Shown: piece after piece, positions 49,921-58,886 of the stretch
Numbering within the stretch: position 1 is the stretch's first letter
Layout: every line of letters begins with the position of its first letter
Source of the DNA: Verrucomicrobiota bacterium
GTDB taxonomy: Bacteria > Verrucomicrobiota > Verrucomicrobiia > Limisphaerales > VHCN01
Reading direction: 5' to 3'
Assembly (NCBI GenBank): GCA_016871675.1
Contig: VHCN01000017.1
Location: 1-60,918, forward strand
Length of the DNA: 60,918 nucleotides
The notes under the pieces: generated by a model
Database searches by the model: none
What the model saw: only the letters and a program-made list of their open reading frames with translations
What the model was told of the DNA's origin: nothing
Position numbers and translations under genes: made by a program

Positions 49921-50673
49921 CTACGGTTTTCCCTGGCCGAGTCGGCTCAGCTTCGCACGAGCCTGAGAATTGCCCTGCGCTGCGGATTGCTTGAGCCAGT
50001 ATTCGGCGATGTTCGCGTCCTTCTCAACGCCATCGCCGGTGAGATAACGAACGCCGAGGTCGTATTGCGCCGTGTCGGAGCCTTTCGCCGCCCGGTCCAT
50101 CTGCGACGCGACGACTTTGCTGCGGGTCTCTTCGGGGGTCTGGGTTCGCGGCGGTGTCGAAGTCGAGGTGCCCTGGGTTGGAGTGGAACGGCTGGCCGTG
50201 CTGGCTGCGCCGGACTTTTTGGCCATCGCCTTTTCCGCGTCGGTCAACGGCGCGGCGGTGAGCGGCGCGTCCTTCCCGCCGATGCCGGTGAGCGAGTAAA
50301 TGAAGTTCAGGTCGTCCTCCGATTCCCACTTCTTGTCCGGCCCGGCGGACTTGATTTCGAAACCGTTCTTGTCGCGCCTCGCCGCGATCCGATAATCGGT
50401 TCCCCACATGTCTTTGGACTTGTCGCGCGTCTCGCGGCCGCCCTTCTCCATCATGTTCTCCTTGAGGAACTGGCTGAAATTGTTGAGCGGCAGCGTGGCG
50501 CTGTCGGCGTATTCCATCGCGACGGCGTCGGCGATGCCCTGCATCTCGATGCCCGCAGTGGCGGCGCTCTGGACCTTGGTGATCACGTCGAGCGATTGGG
50601 CGAGCGAGTCCTTGTTCACGTAGCCCACGATGCCGAGCGCGGCGACGGGCAGGAGTTTGAGCAGCGCGCTCAT
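49921..50673 (-). CDS. Pseudopilin-like (GspG C-domain) protein with Sel1 repeat
   Basis: This 250-residue protein has an N-terminal hydrophobic segment (LLKLLPVAALGIVGYV), but no GFTLIE prepilin-peptidase site. A segment with DMWGTDYRIAARRDKNGF and SAGPDKKWESEDDL matches the C-terminal domain of the GspG major pseudopilin. A Ser/Thr/Pro linker (about 150-180) leads to one Sel1 repeat (AQYDLGVRYLTGDGVEKD, EYWLKQSAAQGNS). Its ATG overlaps the stop of the M50/cNMP gene (ATGA), so translation is coupled. No other type II secretion gene is close. It probably acts as an anchored adaptor rather than a pilus subunit (inference). Confidence 0.82.
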   Translation of the reverse strand: MSALLKLLPVAALGIVGYVNKDSLAQSLDVITKVQSAATAGIEMQGIADAVAMEYADSATLPLNNFSQFLKENMMEKGGRETRDKSKDMWGTDYRIAARRDKNGFEIKSAGPDKKWESEDDLNFIYSLTGIGGKDAPLTAAPLTDAEKAMAKKSGAASTASRSTPTQGTSTSTPPRTQTPEETRSKVVASQMDRAAKGSDTAQYDLGVRYLTGDGVEKDANIAEYWLKQSAAQGNSQARAKLSRLGQGKP

Positions 50674-52610
50674 GACGCGGTCGCCGTGAGGCGCTGGTCG
50701 AGGACGTTTTCGAGCGTGAGGCCGGTGACGAAATCCTGGCTGACGAGCCGGAGGAAATCCTCCTTGCCGAGACGGAGGCAGCGGCCTGCGCCGACGGCGG
50801 TGACCTGCGCGCTGGCGGGCTGGTTGCGCAAGAGGCTGATCTCGCCGCAGAAGTCACCGGGGCCGAGCGTGCGCTTGTGCTGGCCTTGCACGCGCACCTC
50901 GAACTGCCCCTCGTGCACGAGCCAGAAGGAGTCGTTGGCCTTGTTCTCCTCGATCACCCGGTCGCCGGGCTTGAAATCGCGAAACGTGAAGGCGCTCGAC
51001 GCGCGGAGCAGCGGCTGCGGATGCCACTCGGCGAAGAGCGGGTTGCGACGCAGAAACGCGCACACCTGCACCGCGTCGCGAATGGTCTTCGTGCCGAGCG
51101 CAGACACGAGCAACCGGTCGAAATCGGCGCGCGTGAGCGCGAAGAGCTGCGTCGCCTCGACCGCCTTCACCGACCGCGTGCGCGGGAGGTTCTCGAGCAA
51201 CGCGACCTCCCCAAAGACATCGCCCGTGCCGAGATTGGCGACAAACATCTGATCGCCGGCCTCGGTTTCCTTGAGCACCTCGACGCGCCCGGAATACACC
51301 ACGAACATGGCCTCGCCGCGATCGCGCTCGCGGATGACCATGGTGCCGGCCTCCACCGTGAGAAACTTCATCGAAGCCGCGACCTGCCTGAGGTCATCGG
51401 GCGGAAGTTGCCCGAGAAGGAGCGTGGAGCCGAGAAAACGGACAACCTCGCTTTCCACCGGACGCGCCATTCCCGCGGGCCGCTCGTGCGCGGCTCGCTC
51501 GGCGGCCATCAGGCTCGGTGCCGCCAGGCGCCACAACCCGCGCGCGAGGATCCACGCGACGTAGAGCACCGGCAGCATCACCACCGCGGCCAGCAGCGCG
51601 AAACCCACCAACGAAAGCCACCGCGTGGCCTCGCCGACTTCGTTCGTGAAAAGCGAACTGAGCACGCCCTCCTGCGCCTGCAGCCGTCGCGCCCCGTATT
51701 GATACACCGCGCCGAGCCAGAGGATCGCGTAGGTGCTGTAGACCAGAAAATACTTCTCCTCCACGAGCTGGTCCTTCCAGTTGAAGATCTGGGCAACGAG
51801 TTTCCGGCTGAGGAATCGCGCGGCGCATTTCGGCAGTTGATAGTCCTTGCGGAGCAGCGCGTGCAGCAGCGCATGCGCGGGCGTGTCCCCGAACGGACAC
51901 GCGAGCACCACCGCGGCGAGACCGCTCGCGAGCAATCCGGTCGGCGACTGGATCAGCGCGGCGACCATCGCGAGCAGGAACGGCGCGCTGAGCGCACGAA
52001 ACGCGACGCACAATTCGCAGATGCGCCCGCCCATGAACGCATCCCGCAAGTCCACCGCGAAAAACGGCAGTCCCCGGTCGAACCGGATGCGCAATCCGCC
52101 GACGAGCCGGCCGAAGTTGCAGAGCACACAGCCGGCAAGCGCGTTCGCAAGGCTCAGGCCGAGAGCCACCCAGAACGCGACCGCAAGCCAGCCGTCGGGC
52201 ATGGTGCCGGTGACGAGCGACGACGACGCCATCACGCCGCAGCCCGCCAGGATCATGGCGAGCGAGAGCCCGATCGAAAGTCCCGGGCGGATTCGCGCGC
52301 CGGCTTGCTTGAGAAACATCACCGTCTGCGTCGGTTCCGCGGTGTCGGAGATGAAGCCCTTCAAGTGCGCGGCGAGGACGAGGTCGTAGAACCCGCGCAC
52401 GCGCACGGGCGGGTCGAGCTGGAGCAGACCGTGGAGCACCTCCTGCACGGAGCGCTTGCCGTCAAACTGGTCGAGCGAGCGCTGCTGCTCGGCGTCGAGC
52501 GCGAGGTATTCGCCGCGCGTGGTCTGCTTGAGCAGGCGCGTGCCGCCAGGCAGGTGGCGCGTCTCGATGGCCGACGACAGCCGGAAAACTCTCGAGTTGA
52601 GTGCCAGCAT
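50670..52610 (-). CDS. Catalytically dead M50-like membrane protein with two cNMP-binding domains
   Basis: From the ATG at 52610 (another at 52661) the product has 646 residues. It has a PqqD-like N-terminal domain (LLKQTTRGEYLALDAEQQ, then LLQLDPPVRV) and about six membrane segments. The membrane part aligns by eye with the PqqD-associated M50 peptidases, but the HExxH position reads SLANALAGC. The NPxxxxDGYY position reads CPFGDTPAHALLHALL, so neither zinc motif remains. Two cyclic-nucleotide-binding domains follow. The first has GEVALLENLPRTRSVKA with the phosphate-binding Arg; the second reads GEISLLRNQPASAQVTA and lacks it. The gene is divergent from clpC. I infer a membrane sensor or scaffold. 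Confidence 0.8.
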   Translation of the reverse strand: MLALNSRVFRLSSAIETRHLPGGTRLLKQTTRGEYLALDAEQQRSLDQFDGKRSVQEVLHGLLQLDPPVRVRGFYDLVLAAHLKGFISDTAEPTQTVMFLKQAGARIRPGLSIGLSLAMILAGCGVMASSSLVTGTMPDGWLAVAFWVALGLSLANALAGCVLCNFGRLVGGLRIRFDRGLPFFAVDLRDAFMGGRICELCVAFRALSAPFLLAMVAALIQSPTGLLASGLAAVVLACPFGDTPAHALLHALLRKDYQLPKCAARFLSRKLVAQIFNWKDQLVEEKYFLVYSTYAILWLGAVYQYGARRLQAQEGVLSSLFTNEVGEATRWLSLVGFALLAAVVMLPVLYVAWILARGLWRLAAPSLMAAERAAHERPAGMARPVESEVVRFLGSTLLLGQLPPDDLRQVAASMKFLTVEAGTMVIRERDRGEAMFVVYSGRVEVLKETEAGDQMFVANLGTGDVFGEVALLENLPRTRSVKAVEATQLFALTRADFDRLLVSALGTKTIRDAVQVCAFLRRNPLFAEWHPQPLLRASSAFTFRDFKPGDRVIEENKANDSFWLVHEGQFEVRVQGQHKRTLGPGDFCGEISLLRNQPASAQVTAVGAGRCLRLGKEDFLRLVSQDFVTGLTLENVLDQRLTATAS

Positions 52611-52858
52611 GGGTTCTTCGAAAGCTGCCGGGAGTGAAGCAGCAAGACGCGCCCGCGGCAAGTTTCAATTCCGGGACGAGGCCGCGAACATTGCGGCGAA
52701 ATTCGTTTTGCAACTTCGCGGTTCGGAATTACTCTCCACGCGTCGGTCGGCGGTGACTCCTCGAAGCGGTGAAGCGGGTTCCGCTTCTTCGCGTCAGATT
52801 TCCGACCCCGCAGCCGCGACGCTGCGTTGCAACCGCCGACCGCAACACTCTCGATGTT

Positions 52859-55381
52859 ATGAGCGAAGAAGCCATGAGCAACTTCACCCCCCGCGCGCAG
52901 CAGGTGCTTGCCCTCGCGCGCAAGGAGGCGGACCGCTTCAACCACAACTTTGTCGGCACGGAGCATCTCCTGCTCGGACTCATCAAGCTCGGCCAGGGCG
53001 TCGCCGTGAACGTCCTCCAGAAGATGGGCCTTGACCTCGAGACCGTCCGCATGGAGGTCGAGAAGCAGGTCGGCACCGGGCCGGACCAGAAGCAGGTCGG
53101 CAACATTCCCTACACACCCCGCGTGAAAAAGGTGCTCGCCCTCTCCTCCAAGGAAGCCAAGGCGCTCAACCACACTTACGTCGGCACGGAGCACATCCTG
53201 CTTGGCCTGTTGCGCGAGGGCGACGGCGTCGCGGCGCGCGTGTTGAAGAGCCTCGACGTGGACATTGAGCAGACGCGCCAGGAAATCCTGAAGGAGCTCG
53301 ACCCGAACTTCGGCGCCTCCGAGGAACAGCCCGCCGGCGAGGGCACGCCCGAGCCCAAGAGCGAGAAGCCCGCCGGCGAGGGCAAGAAGTCCGAGCAGAA
53401 GACGCCCGCGTTGAAGGCCTTCGGCCGCGACCTCACGGAGATCGCGCGCAAGGGCGAGATGGACCCCGTCATCGGCCGCAAGAACGAGATCGAGCGCGTC
53501 ATCCAGATTCTCTGCCGCCGCACGAAGAACAATCCCGTGCTGCTTGGCGAGGCCGGCGTCGGCAAGACCGCCATCGTCGAGGGCCTTGCGCAGGAGGTCG
53601 CCAAGGGCAACGTGCCGGAATTGCTGCGCGAGAAGCGCGTGATCACCCTCGACCTCGCCCTCATGGTCGCCGGGACGAAGTATCGCGGCCAGTTCGAGGA
53701 GCGCATCAAGGCGGTGATGGATGAAATCCGCCGGAACAAGAACGTCATCCTGTTCATCGACGAGCTGCACACGATCGTCGGCGCAGGCTCGGCCGAGGGC
53801 ACGATGGACGCCAGCAACATCATCAAGCCCGCCTTGAGCCGCGGCGAACTCCAGTGCATCGGCGCCACGACGCTCAACGAATACCGAAAATACATCGAGA
53901 AGGACGCCGCGCTCGAACGCCGCTTCCAGTCCGTCAAAGTCGAGGCTCCGTCCATCGACGAGGCCATCCTCATCCTTCGCGGGCTTCGCGGGAAATACGA
54001 GGACCACCACAAGGCCGAGTTCACCGATCTCGCGATCGAGTCCGCGGTGAAGCTGTCCGACCGCTACATCACCGGGCGCTTCCTGCCTGACAAGGCGATC
54101 GACGTGATGGATGAAGCCGGCGCGCGCGCGCGCATCAACGCGATGACGCGCCCGCCCGATGTGAAAGCCCTCGAGACGGAGATCGAGGAACTCAAGACCC
54201 GCAAGGAGCGCTCGATCAAGGACCAGGACTTCGAGGGCGCGGCGAACTTCCGCGACAAGGAAAAGCAGTCCAAGGAACGCCTCGATGCCGTCATGGCCGA
54301 GTGGCGCACCGCCCGCGAGGAAAAGCGCGTGAAGGTGGACGAGGACGACATCCTGCAAATCGTCTCCAAGTGGACCGGCGTGCCGCTCAAGCGCATGGAG
54401 CGCGACGAAATCAAGCGGCTCCTCGACATGGAACTCGAGCTCTCAAAGGCCATCGTCGGCCAGCAGGAAGCCGTCACCGCGTTGTGCAAGGCGCTGCGCC
54501 GCTCGCGCGCCGACCTCAAGGACCCCAAGCGGCCCATCGGCACGTTCGCCCTGCTCGGGCCGACCGGCGTGGGCAAGACGCTTGTGGCCAAGACGCTCGC
54601 CGAGTTCATGTTTGGCGACCCCAAGTCGCTCGTGCAGCTCGACATGAGCGAATACATGGAGAAGTTCACCGTGTCGCGGCTCGTCGGTTCGCCGCCGGGC
54701 TACGTGGGCTTCGAGGAAGGCGGCCAGCTCACCGAGCAGGTGCGGCGCCGGCCGTATTCCGTCATCCTCTTCGACGAAATCGAAAAGGCGCATCCCGACG
54801 TGATGAACATGCTCCTTCAGATTCTCGAGGAGGGCAAACTCACCGACAGCCAGGGGCGCGTGGTGGACTTCCGCAACACCATCGTGCTGCTCACCTCGAA
54901 CGTGGGCGCCGAGGCCATGCGCAAGGGCGCGGGCATCGGCTTCACCTCGCAGAAGGAACAGGACACCTACGACCGGATGCGCGACAAGATTCTCGACGAG
55001 GCCAAGAAGGCGTTCCGGCCCGAGTTCCTCAACCGGCTCGACGACGTCATCGTGTTCCGCTCGCTCACCAAGCCCGACCTCATCAAGATTCTCGACCTCG
55101 AAGTCGCCAAGGTGCTGGGCAGGCTCAAGTCCAAGAACATCCGCCTCGACCTCGACGAAAAGGCGCGCGATTTCCTGGTGGAGAAAGGCTTTGACCCGGT
55201 TTACGGCGCGCGGCCGATGCGGCGCTCGGTCGAGAAATACCTCGAAGACCCGCTCGCCGAGGAACTCCTGCGCGGCAACATCCACGATGGCGAGCCGGTA
55301 AGCGTCACGACCACCGGGGACAAGCTGACCTTCTCGCAGGCGAAAGCCGCGGCGGAAGGCGCGGTCGCATCAAGCCAGTGA
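52859..55381 (+). CDS. clpC: ATP-dependent Clp protease ATPase subunit ClpC
   Basis: This 840-residue protein starts at the ATG at 52859 ([20 protein letters not shown]). It has two N-terminal Clp repeats ([30 protein letters not shown]). D1 has Walker [10 protein letters not shown] and Walker B LFIDELH. A short middle domain contains a UVR-like segment ([16 protein letters not shown]). D2 has GPTGVGKT and [13 protein letters not shown]. The ClpP-binding loop region is present after D2 Walker B (GIGF). It unfolds proteins for ClpP. No ctsR or mcsAB is adjacent. Confidence 0.96.
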   Translation: MSEEAMSNFTPRAQQVLALARKEADRFNHNFVGTEHLLLGLIKLGQGVAVNVLQKMGLDLETVRMEVEKQVGTGPDQKQVGNIPYTPRVKKVLALSSKEAKALNHTYVGTEHILLGLLREGDGVAARVLKSLDVDIEQTRQEILKELDPNFGASEEQPAGEGTPEPKSEKPAGEGKKSEQKTPALKAFGRDLTEIARKGEMDPVIGRKNEIERVIQILCRRTKNNPVLLGEAGVGKTAIVEGLAQEVAKGNVPELLREKRVITLDLALMVAGTKYRGQFEERIKAVMDEIRRNKNVILFIDELHTIVGAGSAEGTMDASNIIKPALSRGELQCIGATTLNEYRKYIEKDAALERRFQSVKVEAPSIDEAILILRGLRGKYEDHHKAEFTDLAIESAVKLSDRYITGRFLPDKAIDVMDEAGARARINAMTRPPDVKALETEIEELKTRKERSIKDQDFEGAANFRDKEKQSKERLDAVMAEWRTAREEKRVKVDEDDILQIVSKWTGVPLKRMERDEIKRLLDMELELSKAIVGQQEAVTALCKALRRSRADLKDPKRPIGTFALLGPTGVGKTLVAKTLAEFMFGDPKSLVQLDMSEYMEKFTVSRLVGSPPGYVGFEEGGQLTEQVRRRPYSVILFDEIEKAHPDVMNMLLQILEEGKLTDSQGRVVDFRNTIVLLTSNVGAEAMRKGAGIGFTSQKEQDTYDRMRDKILDEAKKAFRPEFLNRLDDVIVFRSLTKPDLIKILDLEVAKVLGRLKSKNIRLDLDEKARDFLVEKGFDPVYGARPMRRSVEKYLEDPLAEELLRGNIHDGEPVSVTTTGDKLTFSQAKAAAEGAVASSQ

Positions 55382-56033
55382 GCGGGTTGGCGGCGGCGTA
55401 GATATTCTGCATCGGCATGCTGGCACAAGGCCTGTAGCCCCTTCGACTCCAAACTTGCCTCAAGGCGCTGTCGCAATGAGCAGGGTAAAACCGTCAGGAC
55501 TAGGGCTGGGAACGAGACGGAAGCTTGGGATTGAAGGGCCGGATGAAATTCGTCTGGTTGGTGGCAACGCCCTGAATGGGCGGGACACCGGGAACGACCG
55601 GTTGAGCAAACACCGCGGGAGTTCCGGGCGCAGGCTGCGCGCGTTGGATCGGGGTCGTTCCCAAAGTCGCGCGCCGTGGCGAGCGCTTCCCGGCAGGGCG
55701 GTTCCGCGACCGAGGGCTGGCCGCATTGGTTGAGAATCCACCCGGGCTTGACGAGCGAGTGGGCGACTTTCTGGAGCCCGAGTGCCGCGATCTGCCGCGC
55801 AAGGTGCAGCGACTGGCGGAGCATCCCATCTCCTTCATGGACGACGACACCTGCTGGACAAGCAACTGGGTGCCGGGCTCGTTCACGGCCGTGCGGGAGA
55901 CTTCTACAACGGGACGGCGGCTTCGCCCACTCAAACAAGCCGCAACGCAACGTCCCCAACTTTCCCCTGTCCACCCGCGCCGCCTTTGCTACTCTCCCAC
56001 GCGCAAGAAACCCCTGAAGACTGAGAGGCCGCC
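55382..56033. other. 650-bp region without an intact gene
   Basis: No frame is protein-like over its whole length. Short stretches on both strands look coding in different frames, for example FMDDDTCWTSNWVPGSF on the plus strand near 55835-55885. This suggests one or two decayed genes. The 3' part should contain the promoter of the CehA-like gene; no clear hexamers were seen. Confidence 0.4.
55500..55661 (-). pseudogene. Proline-rich C-terminal gene remnant
   Basis: A 53-codon tail ending at 55500 reads AVFAQPVVPGVPPIQGVATN then FIRPFNPKLP. Its residue use is coherent, but upstream in the same frame it becomes Arg/Ser-rich. It is probably the end of a gene disrupted by a frameshift or deletion; the family was not recognised. 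Confidence 0.35.
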
Positions 56034-58445
56034 ATGCTGTCCCAACATCCCCGACCCGTGTTCACCGCCATCCTCACCGCCACCCTCGCCCTCGCGGCCC
56101 CGGTTGCGCGCGCCGCCGACCTTCCCATCGTGGCCGACGTCGAGTGGCAGCCGTTCGCCGCGCAAGCCCGCCGGCTCATCGAGGCCACGGACTATCTTGG
56201 CTCGCCGTTTAGTGACGCCGACAAGGCCGCGCTGAACACCGCGCTCGCCGCCACCGACACTGCCGCCGCCGTCGAGAAGATCCAGACCGTGCTCGACCGT
56301 TACGCGCTCTACGGCGTGCACATCAATCCCGAGATGCGCGTGAAGGTCGCGCAGGGCGCCGCGAAGCCCGAGCTCGTCGAACAAGGCTGGCGGCAATTCC
56401 TGGTCAAGGTCGCCAACGAATCCGGCACCACCGCCCCGCTCCGCGGCGCAAGCCCGAACGCGCAGCGCCTCTTCAACTCCCCGCAAGCCGACGTCGCCAG
56501 CCGCTGGCTCGATTTGCAGATGTTCGACGCCCAGCCGCTGCGCCCGACCCTCAGCGGTCTCAAGGTCGAGTATCGCATCCTCCAGCTCTACAGCCGCGAC
56601 GCCGGCAAGCGCGAGGCCCGCATCAACTTCAACGTCGGCCAGGGCACGCAGGACATCGGCTTCCGCAACGAGGCCGACACGCTCTTCGACTGCAAGCCCG
56701 CGCGCAACATCGTCTTCGACGTGAAGGACGAGAACGGCAAGCCCACCACCGCGAGCTTCATCATCCGCGACGCGCAGGGCCGCGTGCATCCGTCGCAAGC
56801 CAAGCGCCTCGCGCCGGACTTTGCGTTCCATCCGCAGGTCTATCGCGCCGACGGCGAAGTCATGAAGCTCCCCGTCGGCCAATACACCGTCGAATTCCAG
56901 CGCGGCCCCGAGTCGCTCGTGCGCCGCTATCCCATGGCCGTGAAGAACGACACCGTGCGCTGGACCTTCAAAGTCGAGCGATGGGTCGACCCCGCCAAGC
57001 TCGGCTGGATTTCCGGCGACCACCACATCCACGCCGCCGGCTGCGCGCACTACACCAATCCCACCGAGGGCGTCCACGCGCCCGACATGATGCGCCACAT
57101 CCTCGGCGAAGATTTGAAAGTCGGCGCGAACCTCACGTGGGGCCCGTGCTTCGACTACCAGAAACAATTCTTCACCGGCAAAGACGACAAGGTCTCGCAG
57201 CATCCCTACATCCTGCGCTACGACGTCGAGGTCAGCGGCTTCGGCTCGCACCAGAGCGGGCACCTCTGCCTGCTGCGGCTCAAAGAGCAGATGTATCCCG
57301 GCGGCGACTCGAAAAACCACTGGCCCACCCTCGGCCTCAACACCCTCCGCTGGGCCAAGAAACAGGGCGCGCTCGTCGGCCCCGCCCACTCCGGCTGGGG
57401 CCTGGAGACCCGCGCGCCCGCGGCCGGACGCGACGCCGCGCCCCTCAACAGCAAGACCTCCGGCGCCGCCGCCGGCATGAGCGCCGAACTGCCCACCCTC
57501 ATCATGCCGCCCTTCAACGGCATCGGCGCCAACGAATACATCATGAACGTCACCCACACGGTGCCCGGCCCCGACGGCAAGCTCGTCCCCGCCGTGGACT
57601 TCCTCTCCATGGTGGACACCCCCTACGTGTGGGAACTCAACATCTGGTATCACACCCTCAACGTCGGCTTCCGCACCCGCATCAGCGGCGAGACCGACTT
57701 CCCCTGCATCTACGGCGAAAAAGTCGGCCTCGGCCGCAGCTACGTGAAACTGCCCGCCAAATGGACCTACGAAGACTGGTGCGAAGGCATCCGCGCCGGC
57801 CGCAACTACGTCAGCGACGGCAAGAGCCACATCATGGAAATGAAACTCAACAACACCGCCCTCGGCGAGAACGGCAGCGAAGTCAAACTCGCCGCGCCCG
57901 GCAACGTGCGCATCACCGCGAAAATCGCCGGCTACCTCAACCCCCAGCCCGACCCCACCATGAAAGGCCGGCCCTACCAGCAGAAACCCTACTGGGACAT
58001 CGAGCGCGCCCGCATCGGCGACACCCGCCAAGTCCCCGTCGAACTCCTCGTCAACAGCCTGCCCGTCGCCACACAGAACCTCCTGGCCGACGGCGCGACC
58101 CGCGACATGACCTTCGACGTGAAAATCGACCGCAGCAGTTGGGTCGCCCTGCGCGTCCTGCCCTCCTCGCACAGCAACCCCATCTGGGTGACCGTCGGCA
58201 ACAAACCCGTGCGCGCCTCCCAGAAGAGCGCCGAGTGGTGCCTCAAAGCCGTGGACGTGTGCTGGCAGCAAAAAGAACGCACCTACCGGGCCGACGAGAA
58301 GGAGCAAGCCGCCAAGGACTACGAACACGCCCGCCAGAGCTACCAGCGCCTCGTGCAAGAAAGCGCCGACGCCCCCGACGCCCGCGCCGACGCCGCGCCG
58401 GACAACCCGCAGCGCCGCGCGGTTCAGGCAGCAGGCTCGAAGTGA
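56034..58445 (+). CDS. Exported CehA/McbA-family metallohydrolase (PHP-like)
   Basis: This 803-residue protein has a signal peptide ending VARAA. After an N-terminal beta-rich region comes the metal-binding start of the CehA/McbA domain, LGWISGDHHIHAAGC (about residues 323-337, GDHHIH at 328-333). VGPAHSGWG and GRNYVSDGKSHIMEM then supply further PHP-type positions. The family includes carbaryl and other ester hydrolases and many uncharacterised exported enzymes. Length and the N-terminal domain match long verrucomicrobial/planctomycete members. The substrate is unknown. It is followed by degenerate sequence. Confidence 0.87.
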   Translation: MLSQHPRPVFTAILTATLALAAPVARAADLPIVADVEWQPFAAQARRLIEATDYLGSPFSDADKAALNTALAATDTAAAVEKIQTVLDRYALYGVHINPEMRVKVAQGAAKPELVEQGWRQFLVKVANESGTTAPLRGASPNAQRLFNSPQADVASRWLDLQMFDAQPLRPTLSGLKVEYRILQLYSRDAGKREARINFNVGQGTQDIGFRNEADTLFDCKPARNIVFDVKDENGKPTTASFIIRDAQGRVHPSQAKRLAPDFAFHPQVYRADGEVMKLPVGQYTVEFQRGPESLVRRYPMAVKNDTVRWTFKVERWVDPAKLGWISGDHHIHAAGCAHYTNPTEGVHAPDMMRHILGEDLKVGANLTWGPCFDYQKQFFTGKDDKVSQHPYILRYDVEVSGFGSHQSGHLCLLRLKEQMYPGGDSKNHWPTLGLNTLRWAKKQGALVGPAHSGWGLETRAPAAGRDAAPLNSKTSGAAAGMSAELPTLIMPPFNGIGANEYIMNVTHTVPGPDGKLVPAVDFLSMVDTPYVWELNIWYHTLNVGFRTRISGETDFPCIYGEKVGLGRSYVKLPAKWTYEDWCEGIRAGRNYVSDGKSHIMEMKLNNTALGENGSEVKLAAPGNVRITAKIAGYLNPQPDPTMKGRPYQQKPYWDIERARIGDTRQVPVELLVNSLPVATQNLLADGATRDMTFDVKIDRSSWVALRVLPSSHSNPIWVTVGNKPVRASQKSAEWCLKAVDVCWQQKERTYRADEKEQAAKDYEHARQSYQRLVQESADAPDARADAAPDNPQRRAVQAAGSK

Positions 58446-58461
58446 CCGAATAGCAAGTTCA

Positions 58462-58581
58462 TGTGATTATGAGGGAGTTGACGCCTCTGGCAGAGAGGTC
58501 ACCCAGTTTGTTCCTCCAGTGTCGCTGAAGAAGGGTGATATGATTCAGATTGTGATTGGAGATTCATATGCGGCCTCGTAA
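58462..58581 (+). pseudogene. AT-richer C-terminal gene remnant
   Basis: Forty codons ending in TAA at 58579-58581 read REVTQFVPPVSLKKGDMIQI then VIGDSYAAS, clearly protein-like, but with no start codon in place. Base composition is visibly lower in GC than the flanking genes. Upstream the frame merges into the end of the CehA-like gene. It is probably the tail of a lost, possibly acquired, gene. Confidence 0.5.
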
Positions 58582-58631
58582 GAAACAAGGATCAGACAAG
58601 AGGCCTGTTTTTTCTGGGGCATTGGCGCGGG

Positions 58632-58880
58632 GTGATTTTTGAGAGGGGGGCTGCCGACTCAAATGGCGAGTGGAACGCGAAGACGCGGATCATGACCTGG
58701 AAGGGCGTGGACTTGCCGGAAGGCTGGACGAGTTCCTCGCAGGTGACGCACGAAGCGGATCGCGTGGTCTTGACAGCGCTGACGAGGAACGAGAAGGGGG
58801 AAGTGTTGCGCGACGTGCGTTCGACCTCGAAGCGCTTGGCGGAAACCGGCGCGTCGGCGCAGCCGGCGAAGCCGAAGTGA
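58632..58880 (+). pseudogene. Probable C-terminal remnant of a secreted hypothetical protein
   Basis: From a GTG at 58632 there are 82 codons. The sequence NAKTRIMTWKGVDLPEGWTS followed by RVVLTALTRNEKGEVLRDV resembles the last beta strands of DUF1579-like exported proteins, but the larger N-terminal part is missing. It could be translated as a small protein; the lack of a signal peptide and the abrupt start favour a remnant. Confidence 0.5.
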
Positions 58881-58886
58881 CCGGGC

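Noticed and set aside
50900-52600. The HALLH sequence in the M50-like protein as a possible zinc site
   Set aside because: By alignment it corresponds to the DGYYLL region, not to HExxH, and it lacks the catalytic glutamate.
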